Notes under the pieces: generated by a model
Databases searched by the model: none
The model's input: only the letters and a program-made list of their open reading frames with translations
Told to the model about the DNA's origin: nothing
Translations under genes and position numbers: made by a program
Shown: positions 1-11,400 of the stretch, piece by piece
How the letters are laid out: each line of letters starts with the position of its first letter
Position numbering within the stretch: the first letter of the stretch is position 1
DNA from: Pteria penguin
Lineage: Eukaryota > Mollusca > Bivalvia > Pterioida > Pteriidae
Direction: 5' to 3'
NCBI GenBank assembly: GCA_035048485.1
Contig: CM068587.1
Span: 41,353,842 to 41,417,841, forward strand
Length of the DNA: 64,000 nt

Positions 1-126
1 GATGACAGATAGGACCTGCCAGTGACATGACTGATGGCTGATATGTCCTGCCAGAGATTTGATTGATGACAGATAGGTCCTGCCAGTAATTTGTCTGATG
101 AGAGATAGGTCCTGCCAGTGACTTAT
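1..126. repeat. 32-bp tandem repeat, four copies, cut by window edge
   Basis: Four consecutive units begin at 1, 33, 65 and 97. Each starts GATG and carries the core AGATAGGTCCTGCCAGT with a few substitutions. The first unit starts at base 1, so the array probably continues to the left. It probably lies in an intron of the gene whose last exon is at 937. Confidence 0.9.
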
Positions 127-936
127 CAGTGTCTCTCAGACCTTAAACCATCGCAAGTTCTTAAGTGCTATAAGAATGTTCACAATTTTTCTATACAGTG
201 TGCGTATCTACATATACAAGTCGTTAACAAAAAAATTGAACTGCTGCATGACTCGGATCACAAGATATATACAATAATCCATAAACAGCTTGGTGGGTAT
301 TTTCAGTGGTTAATTTCCGTAATATGTGACATCAGAAGTTGTACCAATGCTACTTTTCCTTGGGTTTTGATTATGATATTAATGTTTGAATTGTGACATC
401 ACAGTAAAATGATGTTAGAAGTTGTACAACAAGTTGTACAGGAAGCCTTTATTTTACTCTGGTTTTCCTGTAAAATTGGGCAAATGGATATTTTTAGATA
501 TCTCTCAGAGAAATACTGAAGTAGAAGGAGCAGTAATTTTTATGAATTTTATAATAATTCAATTAGGATTTTAAGAAAGTGCAAAATACCCCAATATTCT
601 AAAAGCACTTTAAAACCTAAACCTGATGTCCTATGAAAACTTATTTTTTATTATACCCTTGCCTTATTTTGTGTATGATATAATGACCACATGCCATCCG
701 TCTATGTAGATGTCCATCTATCCATTACAAGTTCTTTCCAATGATTAAAGAAACAGTGGTAAGTAAGAGTAAATGTTTGGGTCTGTGGCAACCAGTTTGT
801 AAATTATGTGAACATGTACTTGGTAATTTTATTTTTTATCCTTTCACTTTCGACATTCCATAGTTATGGCCCTTGATAGCAGCAGGCAAATTGGTGATTT
901 GTATTCTTGATCAATGTTAGATTATTTTAATTTCAG
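127..936 (+). other. Probable last intron of an upstream gene
   Basis: AT-rich sequence with no convincing exon. It ends in a good acceptor (TTTTAATTTCAG) at 936. Nothing else recognisable was seen. Confidence 0.5.
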
Positions 937-1032
937 TGTCTTCAATACAGAACAGAACATGCACAAGATGTAAAGAAGTTAGAAAAATTAACTAATCAAC
1001 TTATGCGACACATGGCATCAAAGGAGAAGTGA
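937..1032 (+). CDS. Terminal coding exon of an unidentified gene (partial)
   Basis: After the acceptor ending at 936, an open frame of 31 codons runs to TGA at 1030-1032. The peptide is charged and helical (EHAQDVKKLEKLTNQLMRHM, then ASKEK), with leucine/methionine spacing like the end of a coiled coil. Upstream exons are outside the window, so phase and protein cannot be fixed and I do not recognise the family. A long AT-rich tract with a polyadenylation signal follows, as expected for a 3'UTR. It could still be a chance frame, but acceptor, composition and downstream signal agree. Confidence 0.6.
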   Translation, partial: CLQYRTEHAQDVKKLEKLTNQLMRHMASKEK

Positions 1033-2230
1033 CATATTTACCAGAAGCATCTTAATTGGACAGTTTTTAGAATGTGAATTTGGGCAGTGTTATCACAAAA
1101 GTTGATTGGGGAAAATTGAGGCAAAATTTGTTTTTCATGAGATCATCGTTTTTTATCTAAATAACCATCTGTTGTTGTTACCGGTGTATACAATAACATA
1201 CGATGTTAGTCCGTACATGTTCATATATTAATTGTTAAAAATACGAATCATCATAATGAACTGCTGTGAATTTCTACAAACTAGATATGTATGTAAAATT
1301 AGTTAAAGGAACTTCAACCAATATGCCAAGATTGTTCAAGTGTGTGATATTAGATCTGAGATGGTAATGAAGTGATAGTAATGATTTTGTCCAGAAGACC
1401 CTTAAATTTTTGGATCAAAATATATAAAATATTTACTATGAGGATATTTCTTCATTTTTGGGGTTTTTTTTCATTTAGTAAAGGAGTACATGTGCTATAA
1501 AATTGAATGAATACCTCATATTGATTAACTCATTGTGAAAACTAAAGCTAATCAGGCATACTCAGAGTATACATGTATGAAATAATGTATATGTGGTTGA
1601 TCTTAATCTAAAGATGATTAAAACCACATCTTCCTTCTCTTCACTGGTTGTGCCATGTGTTACATACCTGAATCACGTAAAAACAAGTTGTCTGATTCTG
1701 AACAAGGTCTTTAAAATTACAGTTAGAGATATGTCTTAGGTTTACAAAAAAACATACAGTATCTTTATGTCAAAGTTAAAACTTGTAGAACTTTAGTTTA
1801 AGCAGTCGCTTGGTTGCTAAAATTTCCTAGAAAGAAAAAGGTATCGATTTTAAAAGAAATTCTTCAGTTGTGATGTACATACCAGTAAACATTGATACAG
1901 TATTACACTGAATTTAAGGTCGGTATGGATTTTTTTTATATGTTCTTTAATTTATTTAACTGAAATTTTGTTGTGATGGAGAATTTATCAGACCTTGTGT
2001 GGATACATGTACTTTGGAAAATGAAAAAGCCGTTTGAATGAAAGTGTTTGCTGAATGTGTTAAAAGATTCAGTACTGTTTTTGTATATGTTGGTATGGAA
2101 AAGAATTTTATGTTATGGTGCAATATGAAGTACAGTGTATGAATTATGAGGTACATGTATTTGTATGTGAGAGGTAAATATTTGTACAATTTGCTTATTA
2201 CCTAATATGAAAATAAATTCATAAATCCAA
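1033..2230 (+). other. Probable 3'UTR with poly(A) signal at 2212
   Basis: AT-rich noncoding sequence following the stop at 1032. An AATAAA at 2212-2217 is the best polyadenylation signal, making a roughly 1.2-kb 3'UTR. The end is inferred. Confidence 0.4.
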
Positions 2231-2327
2231 AGAAATATTTCTCTTTTGAAAATCCTGCTTCAAGGATTTATGTTTGTGTTACAAATCTTTAGATAGTAAA
2301 TTGGACTGAACAGAAAATATCACTTGG

Positions 2328-2645
2328 TAGATAGATGTGTGATGAAATATAAAAGTCCTGTGTATAATGATTAGTCTTTTACATTGCATGTTGTTTTATA
2401 GGGATTTAAATGTCCACAAAATATGTTTTGTGAACTGAGAGGTCAAAGGTCAGATTCCTGACAACAGATTGTCTGTCCCCAGGCATAGATAGATAGATGT
2501 GTGATGAAATATAAAAGTCCTGTGTATAATGATTAGCCTTTTACATTGCATGTTGTTTTATAGGGATTTAAATGTCCTCAAAATATGTTTTGTGAACTGA
2601 GAGGTCAAAGATCAGAGTCCTGACAACAGCTTGCTGTCCCCAGGC
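2328..2645. repeat. Tandem duplication of a ~157-bp segment
   Basis: 2328-2484 and 2490-2645 are near-identical. Both begin with TAGATAGATGTGTGATGAAA and end at CTGTCCCCAGGC, with a handful of substitutions and one single-base indel. The similarity indicates a recent duplication. Confidence 0.93.
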
Positions 2646-2649
2646 CTTT

Positions 2650-2733
2650 TCTCTGAATTAGACAGTAAAATCCAAGGTCTTGCCTTATGGTATATAAATG
2701 ATCTCTCACTGCTTCAGGTGGATCCATTCCATA
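2650..2733 (+). mobile_element. Truncated internal fragment of the local tRNA-derived SINE
   Basis: GACAGTAAAATCCAAGGTCT and CTCTCACTGCTTCAGGTGG align with the middle of the intact copy at 3658-3932. Similarity stops where the inverted-word cluster begins at 2734. The tRNA-like head and 3' tail are missing. Confidence 0.65.
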
Positions 2734-3026
2734 GTATCGGCGAATACCCTGTCAGAAATTGAGTTTCACTGCGAGGCGTTGGCTGAAACGGAAATTTCTG
2801 ACAGGGTATTCGCCGATACCCTGTCAGTTTTTGTAAAACACAAGCACGGTAACCCCATTCTAATGCATTTGACAAAAGTAATTACAGCTAGAGGCACAGA
2901 GTTATGGTTTTCGAAGCCAAGTCGCTAATCACAGTCACATCAAAAACTGTAGGGTATCGTGACGTCAAATCAGAAACTACAGGGTATCGTGACTGCTGGG
3001 ATGTCGTGAATACCCTTGCAGTTTTT
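2734..3026. repeat. Foldback cluster: six copies of one word in both orientations
   Basis: 2734-2760 and 2793-2819 are perfect 27-bp inverted arms, extended inward by GTTTCA/TGAAAC. A second palindrome, GACAGGGTAT/ATACCCTGTC, spans 2800-2825. Diverged copies of the word (ACTGTAGGGTATCGTGAC and relatives) recur at about 2942 and 2972 in one orientation and 3007 in the other. It looks like debris of a foldback or short-TIR DNA element; the class is inference. Confidence 0.75.
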
Positions 3027-3657
3027 AAATCAAACAGCCAAAGAGACCATGTGTTACAAACAAAAGGCATTAGAATTCATCTTTGCTTGACTCAAAACAA
3101 AAAGTTCTCTGTAAACTTTCACATAGATGAAGGGTCATATAAACGCAAGGATTTTATGGGGGTTTTTTTAGAATACAAGGGTTTCATCTTTCATTTAAAA
3201 AGTTCTAAATATGACTGCAGTTGTATTGCAATGAATATTACTAACTTGGTAAACCATATGGCATCAATGTTGCAGTTACAGGTCAAATGGGAATGCCCAC
3301 TTCTTGACAACTGAATCTCCTTGTGGTTCTTCTTGGAGTTCATAGTTGTCACATTAACCTATTTTGAGCTCTTCAACTTTTAAAACTCCCCTTTTAGTAT
3401 CTTATTTTACTTGATATCCATCTATGTTTTTAAAAGTAATAAATGATTGTTATGTAATGATCATATGTACATAATAGTTATGTATATACCACTTACATCG
3501 GTGAAGAAGCGTGTAAAATGCATTGGGTTTTGCCACACTTCCAAATGGACATTACTTCCATTTGATATGAATCATTCTATATGATTCAGATTGAGCTATA
3601 TACTTAGAAGTCTCCTAAGTACTTGAGATGGCAAGCTTTGTTTCATAAAATTTTAAA
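3027..3657. other. Noncoding gap, nothing recognised
   Basis: AT-rich sequence between two repeats. The open frame across the start of this stretch has no protein-like features. Confidence 0.4.
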
Positions 3658-3932
3658 GCCGGTTTGGCCTAGTGGATAAGGTGCTCAGTTCGTCATCGAG
3701 AGGTCCCGGGTTCGACTCCAGCCCTGGGCACACCGGTGTTCTGTCCTTCGGATGAGGCAGTAAAAACCGAGGTCCCGTGTCACGGTAGGCATGGCACGTA
3801 AAAGATCCCTCTCTGCTTCGGGTGGGTCCGTTGCAAAGGTCTAAATTTGTATGCAATGCATCAGGCAGATGCCGCCACCATATACGTGAAATAATCGTGG
3901 AGTGACAAAACAATAATCAATCAACCAATCAG
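3658..3932 (+). mobile_element. tRNA-derived SINE, near-intact copy
   Basis: The head has good RNA polymerase III promoter boxes: box A TGGCCTAGTGG at 3665-3675 and box B GGTTCGACTCC at 3709-3719. A conserved body (TCTCTGCTTCGGGTGGGTCC and the following 100 bp) and a short AATC-rich tail to about 3932 follow. Related copies in the window are at 2650, 5165, 12056, 44905, 51650, 54250 and 59990. Intact boxes and low divergence from the 51650 copy suggest recent activity. The SINE superfamily was not determined. Confidence 0.9.
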
Positions 3933-4525
3933 GAATTTTTATAATCGTAAACTTTCCACATGGATGTAGTATCATTTCTATGCTACTTATGTATGGTGTT
4001 TATGTTTATTATATGATCCCATATGCAAGACCTTGTTTGTCATATGATCAGTAAGACAGAATATGAATCATGTGAATATATATGGCATATATCATTAATG
4101 ACATGTAGTCGGCAAGAAAATATAAAAAGAAGATTGTTTATTGTGTACTGTAGGGCTGACTACATACAAAGCAGTTTGCTTCCACGTAACGCAATTTGTC
4201 ATTGTGTTGGCGTCATCCGAGGTCCTACAAATAATGCATTTGTTTCTGACCTAAGTTAGACCTTGCTCAACTTACAGTATTTTCATACACAAAGGAAATC
4301 ATCTGATGAAAAGAACAGAGCTAAGTCACTTCAACCAATGTCATTACATAAATCTGTCATTACAACAAACAACTTGAACAGAAATTAAACCAAAATGTTA
4401 ATCCTCATACGTCCCTTATGTACTTTTGTGTTAAATGTTTGTCGTCTGAATGTTTTGGTTGCTCATGGTGGATGTGGCTATTTATACTGAACTGCGGACA
4501 CTGGATGTAGACAAGGGTGTTTTAG

Positions 4526-4593
4526 AAACCTGGCCGGGGGTTGGGGTGGAGGTGTTCCCCCGTAACCCCCGCCCCCACCCCCCGGCCAGGTTT
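4526..4593. repeat. GC-rich imperfect hairpin
   Basis: AAACCTGGCCGGGGG (4526-4540) pairs with CCCCCGGCCAGGTTT (about 4579-4593). The loop is rich in G runs on one side and C runs on the other. It stands out sharply from the AT-rich surroundings. No gene or promoter context was seen. Confidence 0.85.
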
Positions 4594-5164
4594 CCGGGGA
4601 TTTTTTTTTTACCTTTTCCTTTCAACGAAGGCCAGTTCATGTTCTCCGAATTTTCGCCCGATCATATTCTATTTTAATGTTTTGAACAATCTTTTGTAAC
4701 TTTCATACCTACACATGCTTGTGAAGTGCTAGACTGGAGTTACCTGCTCTTGCTTGCTGTCTAGCCAAGCATTGCTAGTTTAGTGATCTACTTCCGAAAG
4801 GAAACACTGTGTACACGTATTTTTTCTGACATTGTAAATTTACGCTTAAGAGAAACTATGTGAAATATTTGCAATTTAATTTCCATGTAAAGGATATCGT
4901 GAAACGACAATGAGAGGCCATCTCGTCTCTTTCAAAAAGAAAGCACAAAACACTGTAACTTAGTTCCTATTAATGAAACAGTTTTGAAGTATTCAGTCAA
5001 ATGACAGAATTAATATTTTTGTATAAAATAATTACACGCTACATGTAAATCTTGACTTGCGAAGATGGTGAAACGTAAAGTTGGATCTTTTCTCGCTGTA
5101 CACGTGAATGTCACAAGGATGTGGAGAATCATTTCTTCATGTATATTTTATGATCGTTATAAAA

Positions 5165-5345
5165 ATAGGGCAAGTTGGTCCAGTGGTATACCAATAAATG
5201 TCTAATATGAAGACCCATACTAAATTCCGACCATTGTCAAGGATATGTCTCGAGTAATTTACCATTATCATGCGGTCTTCCTGACTTTCCTTCGAATGAG
5301 ACAGCTAGGCCCTATGTCAAGTACTTGGGAACATGCCACTGAGAA
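5165..5345 (+). mobile_element. Old, degraded SINE copy
   Basis: GCAAGTTGGTCCAGTGG resembles the tRNA-like head with box A, and CCTTCGAATGAGACAG resembles the body of the 3658 copy. Box B is not recognisable. Confidence 0.5.
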
Positions 5346-5399
5346 ACAAATTTGCCAGCTTATTTTCTGTTGAGGTATCTTTCAGAAAACAGTGAAAAA

Positions 5400-5940
5400 T
5401 GGGGACATTGACGGTTGATCTTTTAATCCTTTGGCAAAAATATCAACTGACCCCTTCCTTTCCCCTGCAAAGGTTTTCGTGTTGTAAATCAATTTCTTCA
5501 TATACCCTATAAACTGTTCACTAGAATATGATCATGTTTCACACAATCATCACCTGGGGGACGAACTTTCAGAAAAGGTAACTTTTAATGGTCAAGATCA
5601 CTAGAGAGACCTTAAAATACCCCCAAACAAAAAAGAGGCTGATAGTGTCCCTCTGAAATCATATCTCCTAATCCGCTCAACAGAGTTTGATTATAATTCA
5701 CATAATTGTAACTCGGAATAAGAAAATTCGCACAAAGTTCACTCAAGTTCATTTCTTAAAGGTCAAGGTCAATGAGAAAAAGTCAAAATGCCAGTAAAGA
5801 TTTATATGGTCTGTCAGAATTCATAACTCATAAATCATTCGTTAGAATTTGATCATACTTCACACAATTGTTACGTAGGGTTTTCAAACACATGTCACTG
5901 TCATTTTAACAGGTCAAGGTCACATAGAAAAAAAGAGAAC
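5400..5940. repeat. Dispersed-type element with ~160-bp internal tandem units
   Basis: Three diverged units carry GATCATACTTCACACAATTG-like sequence at about 5524, 5690 and 5845, followed by GGTCAAGGTCA at two of them. This matches the style of noncoding molluscan elements with ~160-bp tandem cores. Element ends were not found. Confidence 0.55.
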
Positions 5941-6482
5941 TGAATATACCAAGTAAATACTCAAAAAAGATTCCACTGCAGTTTGTTTCTGTTTTATGCG
6001 ATACACATTTGGCATGCACATTGCTTCTGATGAGAGTTGTCGAAATATATTGCCTTGAACGTTTAGTTACTATACAAAAACCAGCTCCAGCAGGCAGAAG
6101 CAATTGTTTTGAATATAAATCATAAGAATCCCCTCTTGATGACTTTGACTAAGAAAATCAACAGAGATAAATTTTTTTCCAAATGTAGAAATTTCCCAAA
6201 TGTTGGGTACACACATGCAAAACTGCATACAACGAAACAGTCATATTTATATGCACCATGACATTACTATTGTGATTTTCACCTCAAAACAGACGGAGAG
6301 ACAAAAAGATAATGACACATCTGTTGTGAACACAAAATCATAAAATTTTCTTATATATACGATTTGATATGACTTGCATTTTCTATGAATTAATACTTCA
6401 ATGAATACATATATAAATTTTGAAAAAAAGGAACTCACCAACAAGTTTTTGATTTTCAAACTTGTCCACGAATGGGCTTCGA

Positions 6483-6600
6483 CGCCATTAACTGCGGTCC
6501 TAATGTTAAGGCAGGAAATTAAAGGTATTCCCGCAAAGATGACGTAAATAACAATGAAGCGTTCTTATGACGGCATAAGGTTGCTAATGTTCAACGTCGT
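6483..6600. repeat. Dispersed repeat shared with 33010-33120
   Basis: TGCGGTCCTAATGTTAAGGC, AGGCAGGAAAT and the following 70 bp align with 33010-33120 with moderate divergence. A fragment of the same family in reverse orientation is near 44415-44445. Noncoding; class unknown. Confidence 0.65.
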
Positions 6601-6905
6601 TTCTAACTCATAGTACACAAGCACCCTCTGACGGATGATAACAAACGGCGAAGCTCATTTATCGAACAACCCTCAATATTATTGAAGATTTTCATTTGTA
6701 ATACTTTTGACGTCACAAACGGCTATGTCATTCATCGGTGACCTTAGATGACGTCATCCACAGTATTGTGATGCTTGAATATCACATGCTTAAAGGACAA
6801 GTTAGTAAAGATAACCCCGTTTGTTGTGATGGAAGAGTTATCGTTAGCAGTGTATCTATGAACCTTAAACCGAACAATTGAACCTCGAATTGGATGATGT
6901 GAGTG

Positions 6906-7192
6906 GTCGGTAGGGCATATTTGGTCTTCCATTACATCTGATCTTATCACTAGTTATCTAGTCGATATGGCATTGCATCTGTTCTCAACATTAATTTTCT
7001 GGACGACATGGCATTACACTTGATCTCATCACTGGTTCTCTGAGCGGCAAGAATGCATGGTCTTCCATTGCACATGTTCTCATCACTAATTCTCTGGACG
7101 ACATGAAATTGCACTTGATCTCATCACATGATCCCGGGCGCAGGGCATGCCTTGTCCTTCATTGTACCTGAATTCACCATTGGTTCTTCTTT
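6906..7192. repeat. Short tandem array of ~41- and ~54-bp units
   Basis: About six diverged units share GG..GACATGGCATT..CAC and CTCATCACT..TTCTCT. Paired long and short units make a ~95-bp higher period (GGACGACATG at 7001 and 7096). Confidence 0.7.
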
Positions 7193-8434
7193 GATTTCGT
7201 GACTGTTCCTATTTATTTATTTCTTACGACCTTCTATCGTGTACGGGTTTTTTATCTTTCACCTATGGCTGTGTACGTCAGGTTCACACTCGCATAGATC
7301 TGTGTCCATGATATGTTGGCTCTATCTGCTCATGGTCAATGGTCAAGGTGCTGGGCAGCCGGTCTCGAAATGAAACATGTGCTGGTTGTATAGCCACGAT
7401 GCAAGCGAAGGTTTGTTTTTACATGGGACAGACAGAGCGACAACGGTGTGATGTAACGAAAAATGAAATAAACAAAATTAGATGGTTAATAATGTCGTTT
7501 TATACTTCAGGGTTTACCATGCACAAACACTTAGAAATTTTAATTTGCTATGCTCTTTTCAGGAAAACCATGCGAAGTTTGACCTATCCGTTGTACCTAA
7601 TACAGTTTCGTGTTACCATGATAGATAACTATACCCAGTATATATAAGACCATTTTCCGTTTGGAATATAAATCTTTCAACTTAATAGCAATATCGGTGA
7701 TCACGATTAGATATGAAGAGGGTGGTTTTGTTCATATCCATGACAGTAATGTAGCAAGATTCTGTTCATACACGTCACGCATTATTTCCGTAACCAAGAA
7801 TGAGGTTGGTGTATATGTAACTGAAAATGGCAAGGAATACATTCAGACTTTTACATGTATTCATAATCATAGTTGCTGCCGCATGGGAAAATTTATCTGT
7901 CACGGAACAAATTAGATTTAGTGCCAAAGAATTTTCAGTTCTTTGATGATAAAGAGATTCTTACTGTTAGTATTGAAAACAAAGCCAGTATAATCTGTGC
8001 ACATTCTATAAAATATGATCACAATCGTTCTCTGTAATGCATAGTTCATGAAAAAATATATATATACCGGTATATTATTTCACTTGTTTATGGATGACGA
8101 ATTGTCATTTTTTGATTTGTTTTATGACGAAACGGCTATCGGTCAGTAGTTGACCGAGGATATAAGTGTGAAGTCGAGTCCGTGCCGTGCTTATTCCGCT
8201 CGACTGTTGTACAGATAAGCGTTGCTATCCTCACTACAGATATATTCGCTAGACAACTACATACTCAGTATTGACTGAACAAAGTAGCATTATGCTTATA
8301 TGTCGTAGGAATAGTGTTTTCAACTCGCATGACTCTCGTGCACATACCGGTATTTATCCTTACGACTGTCATACTGATAGTCACTACCAACGAAATGAAG
8401 TTGCGGCCCTTGTCGAAACTGACGTGTCGTAACG
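7193..8434 (+). other. Upstream region and probable 5'UTR of YIF1
   Basis: Intergenic sequence with no convincing coding exon. CpG content rises at about 8090-8470 near the proposed YIF1 start. TCGGTCA/TGACCGA is an inverted repeat at 8139-8157. No TATA box or start site could be assigned with confidence. Confidence 0.35.
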
Positions 8435-8462
8435 ATGGATGTACCGTCGGAATTCAGGCAAC
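8435..8462 (+). CDS. YIF1: YIF1 exon 1 (start codon)
   Basis: ATG at 8435 begins MDVPSEFRQ and the exon ends at an ideal donor, GTAAGT, at 8463. One base is left over, matching the phase needed by exon 2. N-termini of this family are poorly conserved, so this is supported by splice phase and position only. Confidence 0.65.
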
Positions 8463-11400
8463 GTAAGTGTATGTGGAATTTTTATGACTCTTGGATGTTG
8501 TTACATTGTGCATGAGTCGTAAAATTTCCTGCTTGTATTTTCTTGTCTGGAATTTCCTTTCTTATACCAATAATATTTCTTCAAATGCTTTTCTTACTTT
8601 GTTTTTCATCCCTGACAATCCAATCATGTAAGTCATTGTCACGATGAAGAAATGATTGTAATAGTCTTCTTTTTTTGCAAGATGCAGCTGTAGGTACTGG
8701 CATAGGAAATTTAGGTTAAGCTTTTTTTCTGTTTGATAGCTTTTAATTTTTTAAATTTGATTTTGTCCAGAGTTGTTAGAATACAGATTGTAATATTAAT
8801 TATACAGTACCGTAGTATTCCTTTAGTACTGGATTTAATGGTTTACACCAATGTAAAAAGAGATGAAAGCTTGAATTATATAGTTGAAATGGCAAGGAAA
8901 GCTTCAGTTCCCGGTTTATATGAAAAGTATAGGGCCTTTGTGCATGATGTCAGTAGTGAAATTGATAAGCAAGATCACGAACACACTGTCTAGGAAAGTA
9001 TGAAGCACCAATTAATCTGTTAAATTATCTTATGTTAAAATGTTATACAAAATTGGACCCAGGGTGATATCACCCTGTAAGCCTTATCACTTTGGTCCTA
9101 CAGCACGATCCAGCTGTTTTGGTTGGTTGAGTGGTGTTTTACGTTGCTTTCAACAATTTTTCAGTTATATCGCAACATGGAAGCAGGAGGGAACCAACTG
9201 TTTAAACAGTAGGAAAAACACCCAAAATCACAGTGGGAATCTAGATGGAAATTTACCAGTGCTAATTCACACCTTTGTAAAATACATAGCATATTGTGTA
9301 ATTCTTGAAATTACACCTGGATGCTACTCACTGTGGTGGGTGGAAAAATTACAAACCACCTGGACTGTACTGTAATTCAAACATACTTGTTTCCTTGATA
9401 TAAGGTTGAGTATCATGCATTATTTTCCCAACTTTAAAAATAGAGTAGTTAGATAGTTCCATTTTTTGTATGTTACAGATGCATTCAAACTCAATGCAGC
9501 ATACTGAATATTGTGATTTATGAGAAAATGTTAATAATGGATGTGAAAAGGTTGTTTGTACAGTTGTTCTCTTAATTGGTAAATGATGAAATCCTGTTTA
9601 ATTTTCAGACAGGAAATTATATTCCAATTGATATTACTTGGATATATTGTAATTTAGTGATACATTGTACAATTTGATTCTTGTTCTAAGATAGGAGATA
9701 TCACTTACCTGTAAGTGATATCACTTTAGCTTTCAAGGTGATATCACCATGAATCCTAATTGATATCATTTACATAATAATAAAAGCAATATTACTGGAT
9801 ATAAAAAGCAAGGTGAAATCTTTTGAAAATATGATAGATGTATAACCTTTAATACTAACCATATAGCATATATATCAGCTAGAACCAAGGTGTTACTGGT
9901 TCATTGTTAGGGTTTTTTCACTTTGATCCAAGGTGATATCACTTTGGATTTGATGATAAAACTTCATATTCTATGTAATGTCACTTTTTGTCAAACAGAG
10001 CATGGCAAAAAAAAGCACGGTGTTTACTACAAGGCCTCACTTACTTAAGCTTATAATTTTCTAGTAGATTAACTATGAATATTGTGTTCAGATACATTTG
10101 AAAAAGAAAAATTTACTAAATAATGTAATCCTGTGAGATCTTGTGAGTGGAAATTTACCTGTGTGCATTCACACCTTCATTAAATACACTGTGTATTGTG
10201 TAGTTCTTGAATTTACACCTGGATGTGACCCGCTGTGGCAGGTAGAAAAATTACAAAACATTTGGACTGTACTGTATTATGTAGAAAAACTAGAATAAAT
10301 ATTCATATATTGGATCAGTGGAAGGCCCTTTTAAGAATAAATTTGTGCAAGTTTTACAGGACTAATTTCAGAGTTGGCATATTTCATCTGTAGATTTTAA
10401 TTGGTCAGCATTATACTAAATGTTCTGCTTTTAGTTGTTATACGCCCGTCGAAAGACACGTTGTATTATGGTATGGCTCTGTCTGTCCGTCCTCCATGGA
10501 ACACACAATAACTTTAGTAAACATCACCTGTTTTTCATGAAACTCATACAGAATGCTTAAATAGGGTAGGGAAGCCGCCTTTCGATTTTGAGCAAATTCT
10601 GTTTTATCGTTACAAAGTTATGGGATTTGGATTTTATTTTTGAAAAGTAAGAAGCTATGGAACGCAATAACTTTAGTAAATGTCAGCAGTATTTCATGAA
10701 ACTCATACATAATGCTTAAATAGTGTAGGGGAAACCACTTTTAAGTTTTGAGCAAATTCTGTATTGTCATTACAGAGTTATGGGACTTGAATCCCTCTTT
10801 TTTGGATATCAATGTTTCATAAAAGTATTACCAAAGAGACCCAAGTTTTGGGGTAATAAAACCATACGTTCACATTGAGCCTGTCCAAAGTAAGCGACAG
10901 GCATATTAAGTTGTGCTAGGTATTGCTCTTGTTCATGTATGCATGAGTCAACATCTGTTGAAATTATAATTATTTCCTATAAACTTTCATTAAACTTGCA
11001 TTTGTCTTTTATAGTTTGTTGGAGTAGCTTTACATAACTCATCTTTTGATGTTGACCTATATATATATACATAAAGCCAACTCTCAACAAGAAGTTACTT
11101 CCTAAGTTACTTGCTCACTTAAAACGAGCAACAGGATTTTCAGTTTGATTGATACTACCATATGCATTGGTTTGCAAAATTAGTACTGCTTTTACTTTCT
11201 TCCTTTATCTGAGTTTATAATTTCTGATAGCCTTTTCATCAAATATAAAAAAGATTGTGTTCTGATAAGTTAATTGGAAAAATATTTAAGCCCTGTCACA
11301 CTTCTGTGAGTTGGAACTATGAGTTGCTACAACAGTTGGCAAAGTATAACTCACTGAAAACTTGATGAGTTCTGCAATTTCTGATGATTGAGCTATTCAT

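Noticed and set aside
2888..3314. 136-residue forward frame at 2904-3314
   Set aside because: Its first third is the inverted-word cluster, and the rest has no recognisable motif, splice site or upstream gene structure.
3658..3735. A genuine tRNA gene
   Set aside because: Boxes A and B are present, but the fold and 3' end are not those of a tRNA, and the same head is attached to the SINE body in several copies.
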